Translations under genes and position numbers: made by a program
Shown: one piece after another, positions 5,614-6,753 of the stretch
Position numbering within the stretch: position 1 is the first letter of the stretch
How the letters are laid out: each line of letters begins with the position of its first letter
The notes under the pieces: model-generated
Databases searched by the model: none
Seen by the model: the letters and a program-made list of their open reading frames with translations, nothing else
Told to the model about the DNA's origin: nothing
Origin: Rhodoferax sp. UBA4127
GTDB lineage: Bacteria; Pseudomonadota; Gammaproteobacteria; Burkholderiales; Burkholderiaceae_C
Reading direction: 5' to 3'
DNA length: 6,753 nucleotides
NCBI GenBank assembly: GCA_002381045.1
Contig: DFWT01000067.1
Span: 1-6,753, forward strand

Positions 5614-6753
5614 CTAGCCTCCCAACAGGCTGGCCGCCTGCACGTACCAGCCATTAAGGTAAGGCGGAATGTAAAGCCCCAGCACCAGGCCCAGTGCCAG
5701 GTGTACAAATACCGGAATCAAGGCCGGCGGGTGTGCCAGCACCTTGAGGTTGGTGTCACCAAAGACCATGGGCAGGACCCGGATCAGGATCGAGGCAAAA
5801 GCCACACCCAATGCCAAAAACAAAAAGGGTGCCGCCCAGGGCTGCTCACGCATGGCCGTCGTCAAAATCAAAAACTCGCTTGCAAACACACCAAACGGTG
5901 GCATACCCAAAATGGCCATCACACCCAGCATCAGGCCCCAGCCAATGGTGGGGCTGACCTTGATCAGGCCACGGATCTCGCTCATCATTTGCGTCCCGGC
6001 CTTTTGCGTGGCATGCCCCACCGTGAAGAAGATCGCCGACTTGACCAAGGAGTGCACCGTCATGTGCAGCAGCCCCGCAAAGTTGGCCACCGGTCCACCC
6101 ATGCCAAAGGCAAAAGTGATCAAGCCCATGTGCTCAATGGACGAATAACTGAACATGCGCTTCACATCCTTTTGTCGGGACAGAAAGAACGCCGCCACGG
6201 TGACCGAGAGCAAACCAAAACCCATCATCAGTTGCCCGGCCATCGCATTGTCCAACGCACCATCGGTGAGCACCTTGCAGCGCAACACCGCATACATGGC
6301 CACGTTGAGCAACAAACCCGACAACACCGCTGACACCGGTGTGGGGCCTTCGGCATGGGCGTCCGGCAACCAACTGTGCAGCGGCACCAGACCCACCTTG
6401 GTGCCATAGCCAATCAGCAGAAATACGAATGCGAGGGTGATGATGGTCGGGTCAAGCTGTTCCTTGATCTGGTTCAGATTGGTCCACAACAAGGTGGCAT
6501 GTTCGGGACCCAGCACTTTGTCTGCGGCCATGTACATCAGGATGGTGCCAAACAGCGCTTGGGCAATGCCCACCCCGCACAAAATGAAATACTTCCAGGC
6601 CGCTTCCAGACTGGCCGAAGTGCGATACACGCTGACCAACAACACCGTGGTCAGCGTCGCTGCCTCCATGGCCACCCAGATGATCCCGAGGTTGTTGGTG
6701 GTCAGTCCCAGCAACATGGTGAAACTGAACAACTGGTACATGCTGTGGTACAG
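5614..6753 (-). CDS. HyfF/NuoN-like proton-translocating antiporter-type membrane subunit (N-terminus cut by right window edge)
   Basis: A polytopic membrane protein of the Mrp antiporter/NuoL-M-N superfamily, the ion-moving part of complex I-like machines. The frame is open to the window end (LYHSMYQLFSF at the edge), so the ATG at 6741 is internal; about 379 residues are visible. E. coli HyfF is somewhat over 500 residues, so roughly 100 or more are missing. Key charged residues are in place: Glu in WVAMEAATL (codon 6664-6666), Lys in GYGTKVGLVPLHSWLPDAH (6397-6399), Lys in HSLVKSAIFF (6040-6042) and Glu in ASEFLILTT (5875-5877). The LHSWLPDAHAEGPTPVSA signature of the family is intact, as is SSIEHMGLI. 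These suggest a working ion channel rather than a decayed one. Its place directly before the HyfG-like gene, and the Glu in the late helix, favour HyfF over HyfB or HyfD. Genes for HyfB-, HyfC- and HyfE-like subunits would be expected beyond the right edge. Confidence 0.85.
   Translation of the reverse strand: MYHSMYQLFSFTMLLGLTTNNLGIIWVAMEAATLTTVLLVSVYRTSASLEAAWKYFILCGVGIAQALFGTILMYMAADKVLGPEHATLLWTNLNQIKEQLDPTIITLAFVFLLIGYGTKVGLVPLHSWLPDAHAEGPTPVSAVLSGLLLNVAMYAVLRCKVLTDGALDNAMAGQLMMGFGLLSVTVAAFFLSRQKDVKRMFSYSSIEHMGLITFAFGMGGPVANFAGLLHMTVHSLVKSAIFFTVGHATQKAGTQMMSEIRGLIKVSPTIGWGLMLGVMAILGMPPFGVFASEFLILTTAMREQPWAAPFLFLALGVAFASILIRVLPMVFGDTNLKVLAHPPALIPVFVHLALGLVLGLYIPPYLNGWYVQAASLLGG
5618..5623 (-). 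promoter_or_regulatory. Shine-Dalgarno site of the large subunit, inside the end of the antiporter-like gene
   Basis: On the minus strand GGGAGG is followed by CTAGCC and the ATG, with the TAG of the preceding gene inside the spacer. This arrangement indicates translational coupling of the membrane and soluble subunits. Confidence 0.65.

Noticed and set aside
5701..6333. A 210-codon plus-strand open frame antisense to the membrane subunit
   Set aside because: Its Lys/His/Gln/Arg-rich composition is what the antisense of hydrophobic codons gives; no ribosome site or domain.
6739..6741. ATG as the start of the antiporter-like subunit
   Set aside because: The frame is open upstream to the window edge and the protein begins mid-domain in comparison with HyfF, so this Met is internal.
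3503..6753. Part of a standard complex I (nuo) operon
   Set aside because: The NuoC-NuoD fusion, the direct antiporter-large-small gene order and the CxxC (not CC) in the small subunit are hydrogenase-type; canonical nuo order is A-B-C-D-E-F-G-H-I-J-K-L-M-N.

Overview
The window looks like chromosomal DNA of a betaproteobacterium, most likely order Burkholderiales (Rhodoferax/Polaromonas-like Comamonadaceae would fit). This is inferred from the moderately high GC content, the dense gene packing and the style of the encoded proteins; no rRNA or other taxonomic marker is present.

Layout. Positions 1-569 (+) carry the C-terminal half of an IS1182-family DDE transposase, cut by the left edge; the insertion sequence probably ends near 736. 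Positions 570-870 hold no credible gene: they contain the putative IS end and an imperfect inverted repeat (785-839) that could act as a hairpin behind the next gene. Positions 871-3417 (-) encode an exported S9-family serine peptidase of the glutamyl endopeptidase (plant CGEP-like, S9D) type. Its start is best placed at a TTG with a strong Shine-Dalgarno site, not at the longest possible start. Positions 3503-6753 (-) are three tightly packed genes in the order membrane antiporter-like subunit (HyfF/NuoN-like, partial), fused NuoC-NuoD/HyfG-like large subunit, and HyfI/NuoB-like small subunit. The gaps are 2 and 9 bases, with each Shine-Dalgarno site overlapping or abutting the upstream stop codon.

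The notable point is that the three-gene set has the sequence style and order of a group 4 membrane-bound [NiFe] hydrogenase (Hyf/Hyc), but the large subunit has lost all four Ni-Fe cysteines (RVSGDS in place of RVCGIC, and SYSG in place of the terminal CxxC). It also ends at about the residue where a hydrogenase precursor is normally cleaved during maturation. The small subunit keeps the four cysteines for one [4Fe-4S] cluster. The set therefore most likely belongs to the energy-converting hydrogenase-related (Ehr-type) complexes: membrane modules related to complex I and hydrogenases, with no NiFe site and no established reaction. A ferredoxin-like HyfH/NuoI gene, usually between the large and small subunits, is absent from that position.

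The peptidase follows the complex on the same strand after 85 bases. It could be read through from the operon, but nothing in the sequence ties its function to the complex.
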